Positions 1-8,783 of a stretch of 34,181 bases of DNA are shown here, piece after piece. The first letter of the stretch is position 1; each line of letters opens with the position of its first letter. The notes under the pieces are model-generated. The model saw only the letters and a program-made list of their open reading frames with translations, was not told where the DNA came from and made no database searches. Position numbers and translations under genes: made by a program. This DNA comes from JALOAP01 sp964632355 (lineage in GTDB: Bacteria; Chloroflexota; Dehalococcoidia; Tepidiformales; Tepidiformaceae): positions 1-34,181 of the forward strand of contig CAZWBW010000020.1 of NCBI GenBank assembly GCA_964632355.1, in the 5' to 3' direction.

Positions 1-1
1 G

Positions 2-1588
2 GTGGCGGGGGTCGCGTGGGGGGCGGCGGTGTTCGTGTTCGTGCTGCTGCGCTTCGCCGCGCTCCTGACGCTTCCAGTCGGCGGCCCCGAGGCGATTCAC
101 CTCGCGGGTGCGTGGCAGGCGAGCATCGGCGCGACGGATGACCGGTTCGTACCCACGCTGTTCCAGGCGCTCTCGGCGCTGGTGTTCGAAGCGACCACCT
201 CTCAAGCAGGACCGCGCCTGCTGGCGCTGGTCGCTACTGCGACGGTCCCGGGTGCCCTCTGGATGCTGCGGCCAGTGCTTGGGAACGGTGGGGCGCTTGT
301 GGCGCTGCTGCTGCTTGCGCTCGACCCCATCGGGCTGTGGTTCGGCGCTTCGGCCTCGGCGATGGGATTCGATGTGGCGGCCAGCGCGTGGCTGCTGGTG
401 CTGCTGCTCCGGGGCGGGGTACCAGCGCCGGTGTACGCGGTGGCCGGCTTCTTCATCGCGGTGACGGGCCCGCTGCCACTCTCGTTGCTCGCCGGGTGGG
501 CCATCGTCGTGCTGCTCCGGCGGGAACCCGCCGACGCGACGAAGCTCGGGTTCGGCGCTGGGGGCGTGGTGGCCGGCATCCTCGCGACGAGCGCCGAGTT
601 TGGATACGGATTCGACGACCTGGTAGTGGCGCCGTTCGACCTCTTCGCCGCCGGGTTCGACGACGACTGGTCCACGGCTACCACGGCCGACCTGCTGGCG
701 CTGTACGCGTGGCCGATTGTGCTTCCGGGCGTGGCCGCCGCGGGCTTCGAGCTCTGGCGCGTAGCGAAACACGAACGGGTAGAGCGAGCGCGCCTGGTAC
801 TCGCCGGCTGGCTGGCGGTGGGGCTCGCGTGGTTCGCCGCCAGCGCTGCCAGCGGGCAGGCGCTTCCCCTGCTGGCTCTAACGATTCCTTCGGCGCTGCT
901 GCTCGGGCCGGTACTGCCCCGCGTGGCGCTCGCGATGGTGCACGCGGACTGGCGGTGGGCACGGTACCTGCTGCCGTTCGCCGGTGCGGCAGCGCTGCTG
1001 GCGCTGGCCATCGTGGTCGACTGGGCTTCCGACGGCGATGTTGGCGGGCTCCGGGAGCAGGTGCTGGCGGTTGTCTGGACGCTGCTCGGGATCGCGGCAC
1101 TGGTGATGGTGGGCTCGCAGCGGGAGTCGCGGCCGGCGCTGGCGGCAGCGGGGTTCGCGGTGGGCGCGCTCGCTCTGCTGCCCGGATCCCTGAACGTTGC
1201 GCTCTCGCCCGACGACGAACCGCTTCCGTCGCCCGTTTCGCCGCAGCAGGGCCGCGTGCTCCGAAACGCAGCCCTCGAGCTGGCCGAGGTGGACGGCGGA
1301 ACGGTAGTGGTGCACCCGGACCTGAAAGAGCAGATTACGTGGCCTTTCCGGGACTCTGGAAAGATAGTCGTCGCGTCGCAGGTTCCGCTCGATGCCGCGG
1401 TGGTCATCTGGCCGGCGGATGCGCCCCGGCCGGAAGGGCTGTCGGTGGTTGAGGGGGAATGGAGCCTGCGCCGTGAGATCGAACCACCGACCGGCGGCCT
1501 TCTTGAGTACCTGGGCTGGTTCATCGACCGGAGCTCCGCCGACATCAGCCCCGACCGTGTCGCCGTCTATAGCAAGGCGAACCAATGA
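2..1588 (+). CDS. Multi-spanning GT-C-like membrane protein, possibly 5'-truncated
   Basis: The 528-residue product is almost entirely hydrophobic, with roughly a dozen membrane segments in the first 400 residues and a soluble C-terminal tail of about 110 residues. The first helix begins within a few residues of the GTG at 2. This may be the true start, but no upstream stop is visible and the gene may begin outside the window. The segment PEAIHLAGAW near residue 30 sits after the first helix, where GT-C glycosyltransferases of the ArnT/PMT type carry an acidic loop motif. The gene overlaps the next one, an Agl23-type GT-C protein, by ATGA, so the two are probably co-translated and may work on the same lipid-linked sugar substrate. 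The family was not recognised with certainty and no enzymatic role is proven by sequence. Confidence 0.7.
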   Translation: MAGVAWGAAVFVFVLLRFAALLTLPVGGPEAIHLAGAWQASIGATDDRFVPTLFQALSALVFEATTSQAGPRLLALVATATVPGALWMLRPVLGNGGALVALLLLALDPIGLWFGASASAMGFDVAASAWLLVLLLRGGVPAPVYAVAGFFIAVTGPLPLSLLAGWAIVVLLRREPADATKLGFGAGGVVAGILATSAEFGYGFDDLVVAPFDLFAAGFDDDWSTATTADLLALYAWPIVLPGVAAAGFELWRVAKHERVERARLVLAGWLAVGLAWFAASAASGQALPLLALTIPSALLLGPVLPRVALAMVHADWRWARYLLPFAGAAALLALAIVVDWASDGDVGGLREQVLAVVWTLLGIAALVMVGSQRESRPALAAAGFAVGALALLPGSLNVALSPDDEPLPSPVSPQQGRVLRNAALELAEVDGGTVVVHPDLKEQITWPFRDSGKIVVASQVPLDAAVVIWPADAPRPEGLSVVEGEWSLRREIEPPTGGLLEYLGWFIDRSSADISPDRVAVYSKANQ

Positions 1589-4500
1589 CCGCTGATTCCA
1601 CCACTGCGCAGCCCGGCGCCCGACTTACCTCGCTCGAAGCAGTGCTTACCCGCCGCCTCGCGGTGACGTGGGAGATGGCGCTATACACGGTCGTGTTCGC
1701 GGCGGCGTTCGGACTGCGATTCTGGGACCTCGGGTCGCGGGCACTGCACCACGACGAAAGCATCCACGCTCAGTGGTCGTGGCGGCTCATCCAGGGGGAC
1801 TACACGCACAGCCCAATCTTCCACGGTCCGCTGTATTACCACGTGCAGGGGCTGTTCTTCCTGGTTTTCGGCGATAGCGACTACACCTCGCGGCTTTCGG
1901 CGGCGGTGTTCGGAATGGGCATCGTCGCGCTGCCCTTGCTGCTGCGAAAGCGGCTCGGGCGCGTCGGGACGTTCGCGGCGGTCGCGTTCATTGCGTTCTC
2001 ACCGACGCTGGTCTACTACAGCCGGTTCTTCCGCGAAGACATCTACATGGCGCTCTTCACGCTGCTCACGGTGATTTCCACGTGGCGGTATCTCGACGAA
2101 GGGCGCGAACGATGGCTGTACGTGTTCGCGGCGGCGTTCGTGGGCGCGGTCCTTGTGAAGGAGGGCGCCTTCCTGACGTTCGCGGTGTTCCTCATCTACC
2201 TCGACTTGCACCTCAGTGTGGACCTGGGGCGGCGGATGCTGCGCGCCCGCGGGCTCGAGGGCGACGCGTGGCGCCGGGTGGCGATGACGTTCTTCCTCGC
2301 GCCGTACGCGTGGATCATCGCGGCGCTCTGGCCGTTCACTCCGGGCCTCCGGCGCAGGTTCGATCTCGGCGACGAACTGCCGCGGGCGGGCGATCTCCTG
2401 GTGCTGCTCGGAACGTTCACGGTGCCGCTGCTCACGCCAATGCTGCGCGTCTTCCTGCTCGAACCGCTCGGCATTCTGGAGAAAGACCGGCTGAACTGGC
2501 AACAGAACTTCGCCGGCGGGTCGATTTCCATGAACGATGCGCTCGCGCTGGCGGGGCTGTTCGCGATCACGACGAGCGCGGCGGCGTTCATTGGGCTGCA
2601 GTGGCGAGCGCGGACCTGGGGCATCGCGTTCGCCGCCGGGGCGCTCGTGTACCTGACGTTCATGACCTCGTTCTGGACGAACGAGATGGGGCTCGTGAGC
2701 GGGCCGTGGGGTTCGCTCGACTACTGGTACTCGCAGCACGACGCCACGCGCGGCGACCAGCCGTGGGTCTACTACTACCTGCTGATGCCCGCGTACGAGT
2801 TCCTGCCGCTCGCCATCGCGCTCGGTGGTGCGTGGTGGTCGCTGGTGCGTGGGAACGCGTTCTCGCGGTTCCTGTGGGCATGGCTGGTGGGCATGTGGCT
2901 GGCGCTTTCGTGGGGCGGGGAAAAGATGCCGTGGCTCAACGTGCACCTTGCGCTGCCTGCGGCGGTGCTCGCAGCGTGGACCGTGCAGCGCGCCTGGAAC
3001 GCGTGGCGGGAGCACCCGGCACCGCGCAGCCTTGTACTGCCGCTCGCCGGTATCGCGGTGATTGCAGCCGGTGGCATGGCGCTCATCGCATTCCTGCCGG
3101 GCGGCGGGCTGTACGCCGGTCTTCGGATTGTGGTGCTGCTGGCGGTGGTCGGGGCGATCGGGTTCACCGCGCAGCCGTGGGGCCGCCGGGCGATTCCCAC
3201 GGTTGCAGTGGTCGCCTGTGTCGGCGGACTGGCGTTCTTCTCGCTGCGAACCATGAGCGGCGTTGTGTTCGAACGAGGCGACGTGCCGAAGGACATGCTG
3301 ATCTACACGCAGAGCTCGCCCGCGATCCCCGACCTGAAAACCGAGATCGACCGGCTCGCCGAAGCCACCGGGCTGGGAAAGAACCTGCCCATCGCGGTGG
3401 ACTCCTCGGATTCGTTCGCCTGGCCGTGGGCGTGGTACCTCCGCGACTACAAGGCTGTGTCCTACGCCGACATGTCGAACGGCACGCCTCGCGGGGCGTA
3501 CCAGGTGCTGTTGGTGAACAACAACAACGTCAACAAGGTGAACGATTCGCTTGCCAACACCGGGATCCTCTACGGGAGCCCGCGCCGGTACCCGCATCGC
3601 TGGTGGTTCGACGAGAAGTACAAGGAAGCGATGGCGGTGAACGCCGGGCAAAACTGCACGGCGCAATACGGGGATTGCGGGCCGTTCCGCCTCGCCACGT
3701 GGAAGCACATCTTCAGCAACATCTTCGACGGCAGCTGGCCAAAGACGTGGGCGCTGTACATCCGCGACCACGACCCGGACCGGCTGTGGGGCGAAACCAG
3801 CGTGGAGGACCGGCGCTGCTCGACCTGCGGTTCGGTGGATGCGTGGGCGTATTTCCCGGCGAACTTCGACCCGGCGACGGGCAACCTCTCGGCGCGCCCA
3901 ATCGAGGCGCCGGAACCGACGCGCGACAGCGCGGGCCGGCTGCAGATTGGCGGCATCGGGCTGCTCCCGGGGCAATTCATGGCGCCTGCGGACGTGGCGG
4001 TGGACGCTGACGGGAACGTGTACGTGATCGACACGGCGACGAGCCGCCTGCAGAAGTTCGACGCGGACGGCAACTTTGTCGCAAGCGTGGACGTGCGGGC
4101 CAACGCGGGCGACGTGAACGAAGCCTCGGAGCCGTGGGGGCTGGGCATCGCGCCCGACGGGACGATCGCCGTGGCCGACACGTTCGGGTGGAAGGTGCGG
4201 TTGTTCGACAGCGAACTCAACCGCATCGGCGAGTTCGGGCGCGCGCCGGACGATATCGACCCCGCTTCGAACCCGGAACCAGACGAGCTCTACGGGCCGC
4301 GAGACGTGGCGTTCGACGCCGACGGGAACCTCTGGGTAACCGACACCGGCTTCGACCGCATCGTGGTCTTCACCCGAGACGGCCAGCATGTCCGCACCAT
4401 CGGCGCGGGCGAAGGTCCGGGCGAGGGCCAGTTCGACGAGCCGGTGGGCATCGACATCGCCAGCGACGGCACGGTGTTCGTGGCCGACATGTTCAACGCG

Positions 4501-4797
4501 CGGGTGGTGATGCTGAACCCGGACGGGAGCTGGCGCAGTGCGTTCGCGGTCGACGGCTGGGGTGGCCGCGCCGTGACGGACAAGCCCTACCTCACGGCGC
4601 TTCCCGACGGGAACGTCGCTGTGACCGTCCCGAACGCGAACACGGTGCGCATCTACGACCGGAACGGCGAGGTTGTGGAACTGCTCGGCTCGGGCGCGAG
4701 CGACTTCCAGAACCCGGTCGGGATCGCCAGTGGGGCGGGCGGCACGTGGGTGGTCGAATCGGGGAACGGCCGGGTGCGACAGTTCGTGCTGCGTTGA
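1585..4797 (+). CDS. TIGR03663/Agl23-like GT-C membrane protein with C-terminal NHL beta-propeller
   Basis: A 1070-residue protein. Residues 30-560 contain about a dozen membrane helices. After the first helix comes ALHHDESIHA (HHDE at about 55-58), the acidic loop typical of GT-C glycosyltransferases and of the TIGR03663 family, which is annotated as flippase-associated Agl23 in archaea. Residues 570-780 form a soluble extracytoplasmic domain. From about residue 785 to the end there are NHL-type repeats with the recurring pattern of DADGN or PDG followed by V-A-D-T and a RI-V-F strand, enough for a propeller. The start ATG overlaps the upstream stop (ATGA). The likely role is transfer of sugars from a polyprenyl-phosphate donor at the membrane, or support of a flippase. 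Fusion of GT-C and NHL in one chain suggests the propeller binds substrate or cell wall outside the cell. Confidence 0.85.
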   Translation: MTADSTTAQPGARLTSLEAVLTRRLAVTWEMALYTVVFAAAFGLRFWDLGSRALHHDESIHAQWSWRLIQGDYTHSPIFHGPLYYHVQGLFFLVFGDSDYTSRLSAAVFGMGIVALPLLLRKRLGRVGTFAAVAFIAFSPTLVYYSRFFREDIYMALFTLLTVISTWRYLDEGRERWLYVFAAAFVGAVLVKEGAFLTFAVFLIYLDLHLSVDLGRRMLRARGLEGDAWRRVAMTFFLAPYAWIIAALWPFTPGLRRRFDLGDELPRAGDLLVLLGTFTVPLLTPMLRVFLLEPLGILEKDRLNWQQNFAGGSISMNDALALAGLFAITTSAAAFIGLQWRARTWGIAFAAGALVYLTFMTSFWTNEMGLVSGPWGSLDYWYSQHDATRGDQPWVYYYLLMPAYEFLPLAIALGGAWWSLVRGNAFSRFLWAWLVGMWLALSWGGEKMPWLNVHLALPAAVLAAWTVQRAWNAWREHPAPRSLVLPLAGIAVIAAGGMALIAFLPGGGLYAGLRIVVLLAVVGAIGFTAQPWGRRAIPTVAVVACVGGLAFFSLRTMSGVVFERGDVPKDMLIYTQSSPAIPDLKTEIDRLAEATGLGKNLPIAVDSSDSFAWPWAWYLRDYKAVSYADMSNGTPRGAYQVLLVNNNNVNKVNDSLANTGILYGSPRRYPHRWWFDEKYKEAMAVNAGQNCTAQYGDCGPFRLATWKHIFSNIFDGSWPKTWALYIRDHDPDRLWGETSVEDRRCSTCGSVDAWAYFPANFDPATGNLSARPIEAPEPTRDSAGRLQIGGIGLLPGQFMAPADVAVDADGNVYVIDTATSRLQKFDADGNFVASVDVRANAGDVNEASEPWGLGIAPDGTIAVADTFGWKVRLFDSELNRIGEFGRAPDDIDPASNPEPDELYGPRDVAFDADGNLWVTDTGFDRIVVFTRDGQHVRTIGAGEGPGEGQFDEPVGIDIASDGTVFVADMFNARVVMLNPDGSWRSAFAVDGWGGRAVTDKPYLTALPDGNVAVTVPNANTVRIYDRNGEVVELLGSGASDFQNPVGIASGAGGTWVVESGNGRVRQFVLR

Positions 4798-4885
4798 ACG
4801 AGGGGATACCCTGATTTCACGCGACTGCAATACGCGAACGCATGGCGACCACCCTGACTTTCGCGAATCTGACCGGGGCTGATGG

Positions 4886-4891
4886 TACGCT
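4886..4891 (+). promoter_or_regulatory. Candidate -10 box for the AglD-like gene
   Basis: TACGCT fits the TANNNT pattern seen before many genes here. It lies 68 nt before the chosen TTG start, so the leader would be about 60 nt. No clear -35 is visible. It may add to read-through from the upstream operon. Confidence 0.35.
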
Positions 4892-4959
4892 GTCGCCAAG
4901 CGCGTTGGGGGCCGCCGCCTCCGGCATCGCCCGATCTACCGAGCCGTAAGGACTGCCCA

Positions 4960-5964
4960 TTGTTCCGTTCGCTTCGATTCTGGGCTGGTGTGGCCGTGAG
5001 TGCGGTCTTCATCGCCCTGTTCCTGCGCGCAACGCATCCCCGCGAAATCGCGGATGCGCTGGAGGCGGCCAACTACTGGTACCTCCTGCCGGCCGGAGTG
5101 GTGCTGTTCATCGCGATCTGTGCGCGGTGCGTCCGCTGGTCGGTGCTCATGCGGCCGGTGAAACCGATGTCGCCGGTGCAGTTGTTCCCGTACGCCATCA
5201 TCGGCTACATGGCGAACAACCTGCTCCCCGCGCGTGCGGGCGAGGTGGTTCGCGCCGTCATTCTTGGCGAGCGTGAGCACGTCTCGCGCACGGGCACCTT
5301 CGGCACGATTGCGGTGGAGCGGCTGTTCGACGGCTGCACGCTGGTGCTCCTGCTGCTGGTTTCGGGCCTGTGGGTGGGGTTCGACGACGGGCGACTGCAG
5401 GCGATCGCCATCGCTTCGACCATTCTGTTTGTGGCCGCGGTGACGGGGTTCTACCTGCTCACGCTTTCGGAGGCGCGTGCCCAGCGAGTGATGCACCGGC
5501 TGGTGAAGATCCTGCCGAAGCGGCTCGAGGACCAGGCCGAGCACATCGCCGATGAACTCGTTTCCAGCCTCCGGTCGGTGCACGATTTCCGGCCGCTGGC
5601 GCTGGTGGTGCTATTCAGCATCATCGCGTGGACAGTCGAAGGCGCGGCGTACGCGGTCATCGGACTCGGGTTCGACTTGAATGTCGGGTTCGCGCACTAC
5701 CTGCTGCTGCTTTCGGCTTCGAACCTTGCGATCATCATCCCGACGTTCTTCGGGGGCACCGGGCCATTTGAGTGGGCCACGAAACTGGTGCTCCGCAGCG
5801 CGGGGGTGGGTGCCGCGACGGCGAGCGCCTACGCGGTTGTCGCACACGCATTCATCCTGATTCCCACGACAATCCTCGGCCTCCTGATCTTCTGGAGCTT
5901 CGGACTGTCGTTCCGGAGGGTCGCGCGGCGCGTGGAGGCGGAGGAAGCGGAGGTGGCTGCATGA
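4960..5964 (+). CDS. AglD/UPF0104-type membrane protein (lysylphosphatidylglycerol synthase TM-like)
   Basis: From the TTG at 4960 the product is 334 residues with about eight membrane helices. This start is preferred over the in-frame ATG at 4882 because TAAGGA at 4947-4952 is a good ribosome binding site 7 nt upstream, and because the extra 26 residues are Pro/Arg-rich and unlike the family. The hallmark loop NNLLPARAGEVVRA followed by a TIAVERLFDG segment is that of the UPF0104/LPG-synthase membrane domain, which includes archaeal AglD and hopanoid-pathway HpnL-like proteins. It lacks the aminoacyl-transferase domain of MprF. With the Agl23-like neighbour upstream it plausibly takes part in transport or glycosylation of a polyprenyl-linked intermediate. 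It overlaps the following gene by ATGA. Confidence 0.8.
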   Translation: MFRSLRFWAGVAVSAVFIALFLRATHPREIADALEAANYWYLLPAGVVLFIAICARCVRWSVLMRPVKPMSPVQLFPYAIIGYMANNLLPARAGEVVRAVILGEREHVSRTGTFGTIAVERLFDGCTLVLLLLVSGLWVGFDDGRLQAIAIASTILFVAAVTGFYLLTLSEARAQRVMHRLVKILPKRLEDQAEHIADELVSSLRSVHDFRPLALVVLFSIIAWTVEGAAYAVIGLGFDLNVGFAHYLLLLSASNLAIIIPTFFGGTGPFEWATKLVLRSAGVGAATASAYAVVAHAFILIPTTILGLLIFWSFGLSFRRVARRVEAEEAEVAA

Positions 5965-7304
5965 GAGTCGGCATTGTCGGCGCCGGAGTACTTGGGCTTT
6001 CGGCGGCGCGGCGGCTTCGCGAACAGGGCCACGAGGTGACGATCTTCGAAGGCAAAGACGACGTCGGCGGCCAGGTTGTCACGTTCGAAGTTGGCGGCGA
6101 ACGACTCGAGTGCTTCTACCACCACATCTTCACGAACGACACCGTCTGCATCCGCTACATCGAGGAGATGGGCTTCGGCGACCGGCTGAAGTGGATCGAA
6201 TCGAAGGTCGGGATCCTCCGGAAGGGACGGCTGTGGCCGTTCGTGACGCCGATCGACCTGCTTCGCTACCGCCCTGTGCCGCTGATCGGCCGGATTCGGC
6301 TGGGGCTGGCGGCATTGTGGCTGCGGCGCCAGCACAACTGGAAGAAGTACGAAGGCATCACTGCGCGGGAGTGGATGGAGCGCGCGGTCGGGAAGAAGGC
6401 GTTCAACGCCGTGTGGGGGCCGCTGCTTCGCGGCAAGTTCGCCGACCAGGCCGATAAGGTCGGGATGACGTGGCTGTGGGGGAAGGTGTACCTGCGGTTC
6501 GCGTCGCGGAAGGGCGCCGGCGGTGTGAAGGAGCAACTCGGGTACCTCGAGGGCTCGTTCAACCTGTACATCGAGGAACTGGCGCGCCGCCTCATGGCCG
6601 ATGGGGTGACCATCCACCTGAACACGCCGGTCGAAGAGGTCGCAACCGAAGGCGGACGCGTGAAGGGCATCCGGGCGAACGGCGAACTGCACGAGTTCGA
6701 CCAGGTGCTCATGACCACGCCAAACGTGATCACCACGAAGATCGCGCCAGGGCTGCCGGCGGAGTACCGGGAGATCCTGGAGCGCGTGCGGTACCAGTGG
6801 GCGACGTGCCTGGTGCTGGCGCTCGACCGGCCGCTGAGCGAGTACTACTGGCTGAACATCGCGGACCCGCTACCGTTCGTGGCGTGCGTCGAACACACGA
6901 ACTTCATGCCGCCCGAGAAGTACGGGGGGAACCACATTGTGTACCTGTCGAACTACGCTTCGCCGGACAACCCGGTGCTACAGATGAACGCCGACGAGGT
7001 GTTCGAGGCGTACTACGAGGGGATTAAGCGCATCAACCCAAAGTTCGACCGGAGCTGGGTGCGCCAGAAGTGGCTGTTCAAGGACCCGGGCGGCCAACCG
7101 GTGATCACCACGAACTACTCGCGGCAGATTGCGCCGATGCGCACGGGCATCGAAGGGCTGTACCTCGCGAACACGACGCAGGTGTACCCGGAAGACCGCG
7201 GGCAGAACTACTCGCTGCGGCTCGGGGAGCAGGTCGCCAGGCTGATGCTGGAGGATGCCGCGAAGGCGGGCACGACCGCCGGCGCGGCGACCGCCGCGGG
7301 GTAG
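5961..7304 (+). CDS. FAD-dependent amine-oxidase/protoporphyrinogen-oxidase-like oxidoreductase
   Basis: From ATG 5961, which overlaps the previous stop, the protein has 447 residues. It opens with a Rossmann dinucleotide fold, VGIVGAGVLGLSAARRL, then an acidic strand end (TIFEG) and DDVGGQV, the classical FAD-binding start of COG1232-type enzymes. A second FAD contact is suggested near the C terminus (GLYLANTTQ, then YPEDRGQNYS). The family includes HemG-like oxidases, HpnE and phytoene desaturase-like proteins, and relatives often sit in polysaccharide or isoprenoid gene clusters. Co-translation with GT-C and AglD-like membrane proteins points to a sugar- or polyprenyl-directed flavoenzyme here, but the substrate cannot be read from the sequence. 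UDP-galactopyranose-mutase-like activity is an alternative. Confidence 0.75.
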   Translation: MRVGIVGAGVLGLSAARRLREQGHEVTIFEGKDDVGGQVVTFEVGGERLECFYHHIFTNDTVCIRYIEEMGFGDRLKWIESKVGILRKGRLWPFVTPIDLLRYRPVPLIGRIRLGLAALWLRRQHNWKKYEGITAREWMERAVGKKAFNAVWGPLLRGKFADQADKVGMTWLWGKVYLRFASRKGAGGVKEQLGYLEGSFNLYIEELARRLMADGVTIHLNTPVEEVATEGGRVKGIRANGELHEFDQVLMTTPNVITTKIAPGLPAEYREILERVRYQWATCLVLALDRPLSEYYWLNIADPLPFVACVEHTNFMPPEKYGGNHIVYLSNYASPDNPVLQMNADEVFEAYYEGIKRINPKFDRSWVRQKWLFKDPGGQPVITTNYSRQIAPMRTGIEGLYLANTTQVYPEDRGQNYSLRLGEQVARLMLEDAAKAGTTAGAATAAG

Positions 7305-7349
7305 CAGACGGGTCGGGACACCCGAAGAGCTCGACGAGGCAACGCAAAG

Positions 7350-7375
7350 CCCCCGGGCCGCGACGGGTCCGGGGG
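7350..7375. terminator. Hairpin between convergent genes
   Basis: A 10-bp GC-rich stem with one G-T wobble: CCCCCGGGCC at 7350-7359 pairs with 7366-7375 across a 6-nt loop. It lies between the convergent genes ending at 7304 and 7398. The T-tracts are poor (GCTTTGCGTT on the minus strand), so termination may be bidirectional but weak. Confidence 0.6.
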
Positions 7376-7397
7376 TCGACGGTAAATCGTTCGCTGT

Positions 7398-8111
7398 TCA
7401 GGAAGCGGCGACCTGAGTCCTGGCGACCGGCACGTTCGCGCGGGCGAAGCCCAGCGTGATGCCGGTTACGACCAGCCAGAGCGGGCCCCAGACCACCGCG
7501 CCGAAGGGCAGGCCGATGGCGACGAACAGGAACATGATGGCCGCAATGAAGGCGCTGAAGTAGCCGAACCAGCGGGCGAAGGCGTCGTGACGGAACGCTG
7601 CGACGGCCGCCGCGCCGGCGGCGGCGCAAACTGCGATCCAGCTGTAGCACACCGCGTTGGTGGCGTCGTAGTAGGCAGTGCTTTTCACCTCGACCGGGAA
7701 CCGCTGTTCCTCGAGCGGCTCACCGGGGTCGTCGCCTTCCAGGAAGTACGCGAAGTTGCCGGGGAGCGAGTCGGTCATTGAGGCAAGTGAGCCATAGCCG
7801 ATGACATTTGCAGCAACGCTCGCGAACAGCGCCGCCCCTGCGACGATGGCGAGCAAGCTCGTTTCGGGCACGCGGCCGCGAACGTGACGGTAGAAGCCTG
7901 CCGCGAACACCAGCAGGCTCGCTGTGGCGATCCAGCCGGCGAACTGGGCCAACGCCATAATCGAGCGCTTGTCATTGAGTTCCCGGGCGACCGCTACGTG
8001 GCCGTCGTCGAAGTTGTTCACCGTAGCGCTGAACAGGAAGGCCAGGAAGCCCAGTACGCCCGCGGCTACTGCCAGCCATGCCCAGCGCTGTGATGATTCG
8101 GAGCTATTCAT
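7398..8111 (-). CDS. Hypothetical integral membrane protein
   Basis: A 237-residue protein with about six hydrophobic helices: residues 12-30, 50-70, 82-105, 155-175, 185-205 and 208-225. Between helices 3 and 4 is a hydrophilic loop of about 50 residues containing an acidic GDDPGEPLEEQ stretch. The start ATG is preceded by GGGAGG at a spacing of about 9 nt. It stands alone on the minus strand, divergent from nuoE and convergent with the FAD oxidoreductase. No family motif was recognised. Coding is supported by the regular hydrophobic pattern and the ribosome binding site rather than by homology. Confidence 0.75.
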   Translation of the reverse strand: MNSSESSQRWAWLAVAAGVLGFLAFLFSATVNNFDDGHVAVARELNDKRSIMALAQFAGWIATASLLVFAAGFYRHVRGRVPETSLLAIVAGAALFASVAANVIGYGSLASMTDSLPGNFAYFLEGDDPGEPLEEQRFPVEVKSTAYYDATNAVCYSWIAVCAAAGAAAVAAFRHDAFARWFGYFSAFIAAIMFLFVAIGLPFGAVVWGPLWLVVTGITLGFARANVPVARTQVAAS

Positions 8112-8200
8112 CTTGTTTAACCTCCCAACTCCGGGATTCGTGCCGGAGGAGAAGAGCGTTCGGCATGGCGCAGACAGGGTCCGTGAAGAGCGTCACAATT

Positions 8201-8213
8201 ACTCGTCTGCGAG
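8201..8213. promoter_or_regulatory. Palindromic 13-mer shared with 11275-11287
   Basis: ACTCGTCTGCGAG has CTCG/CGAG arms around a 4-nt centre. It lies in the divergent intergenic region between the membrane protein and nuoE. An almost identical copy, differing at one base, lies upstream of the BON gene. It may be a regulator site; this is unproven. Confidence 0.3.
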
Positions 8214-8264
8214 CAAGCGAATGCGCCGAAGGATGGAGAGCAAGACCTTGGGGCGGGGGTTGCG

Positions 8265-8270
8265 TATAGT
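8265..8270 (+). promoter_or_regulatory. Candidate -10 box for nuoEF
   Basis: TATAGT lies 33 nt upstream of the nuoE ATG. There is no convincing -35 element. The predicted leader is about 25-27 nt without a strong Shine-Dalgarno sequence. Confidence 0.4.
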
Positions 8271-8303
8271 AGTGGGAGATTTCACAAGCGAGGACCAGCC
8301 CGG

Positions 8304-8783
8304 ATGGCGGCTGAACCGACTACCGAAGAACTACGGGAACTCGTCGCCGAGTTCGAACCCGGCCGCGGACACGTGCTCCCGGCGCTGCACAAGGTGCAGG
8401 ACAAGTATGGCTACGTTCCGCGCAAGGCCATCGACGTCATCGCGCGGCAGCTAAACACCACGCCGGCGCTCGTTTTTGGCACGGTGTCGTTCTATGCGGA
8501 CATTCGCACGCACCCGCCGGCAGAGACGGAGATCGCGTGGTGCAGCGGGCCGGCCTGCCGGCTGCTCGGTGGCGACCGCATCCGCGAAGCGATTCAGCAC
8601 ACACTGGAGCTCCCACTCGGGGAGCAGAGCGAAGATCACCGCTACGGATTGCACCTGGGCCAGTGCAACGGCACCTGCAGCGAAGCGCCGCAGATCTGGG
8701 TGAACGGCCGGGTGGTGGGCAAGCTGACTGTTTCGAAGGCCATCAAGCTGGCTCGTGAAATCAAGGAGGGGGCAGCGGAATGA
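8304..8783 (+). CDS. nuoE: NuoE-like [2Fe-2S] thioredoxin-fold subunit of an NADH-linked oxidoreductase
   Basis: A 159-residue protein of the normal length and layout for the 24-kDa/NuoE family. It has an N-terminal helical region (HVLPALHKVQDKYGYVP) and a C-terminal thioredoxin-like domain. All four cluster ligands are present: Cys80 and Cys85 (CSGPAC) and Cys121 and Cys125 (CNGTC), which bind one [2Fe-2S] cluster. In complex I, in bidirectional hydrogenases and in NAD-dependent formate dehydrogenases this subunit pairs with NuoF and passes electrons from FMN. Here it is directly co-translated with a NuoF-like gene (ATGA overlap). No other nuo gene, hydrogenase or formate dehydrogenase is in the window, so the final electron partner is unknown. 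Confidence 0.9.
   Translation: MAAEPTTEELRELVAEFEPGRGHVLPALHKVQDKYGYVPRKAIDVIARQLNTTPALVFGTVSFYADIRTHPPAETEIAWCSGPACRLLGGDRIREAIQHTLELPLGEQSEDHRYGLHLGQCNGTCSEAPQIWVNGRVVGKLTVSKAIKLAREIKEGAAE

Noticed and set aside
202..1545. Long minus-strand open frame opposite the first gene
   Set aside because: Ser/Arg/Pro-rich product without domains. It is the antisense shadow of a GC-rich gene, and the plus-strand membrane protein is clearly coding.
1999..4899. 966-codon minus-strand open frame
   Set aside because: Composition dominated by Arg, His, Pro and Val with no recognisable fold. It mirrors the TIGR03663 gene, whose motifs and NHL repeats are unmistakable.
5772..5960. In-frame N-terminal extension of the FAD oxidoreductase
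   Set aside because: It would overlap the upstream gene by nearly 200 nt and precede the Rossmann start. ATG 5961 with the ATGA overlap is natural.
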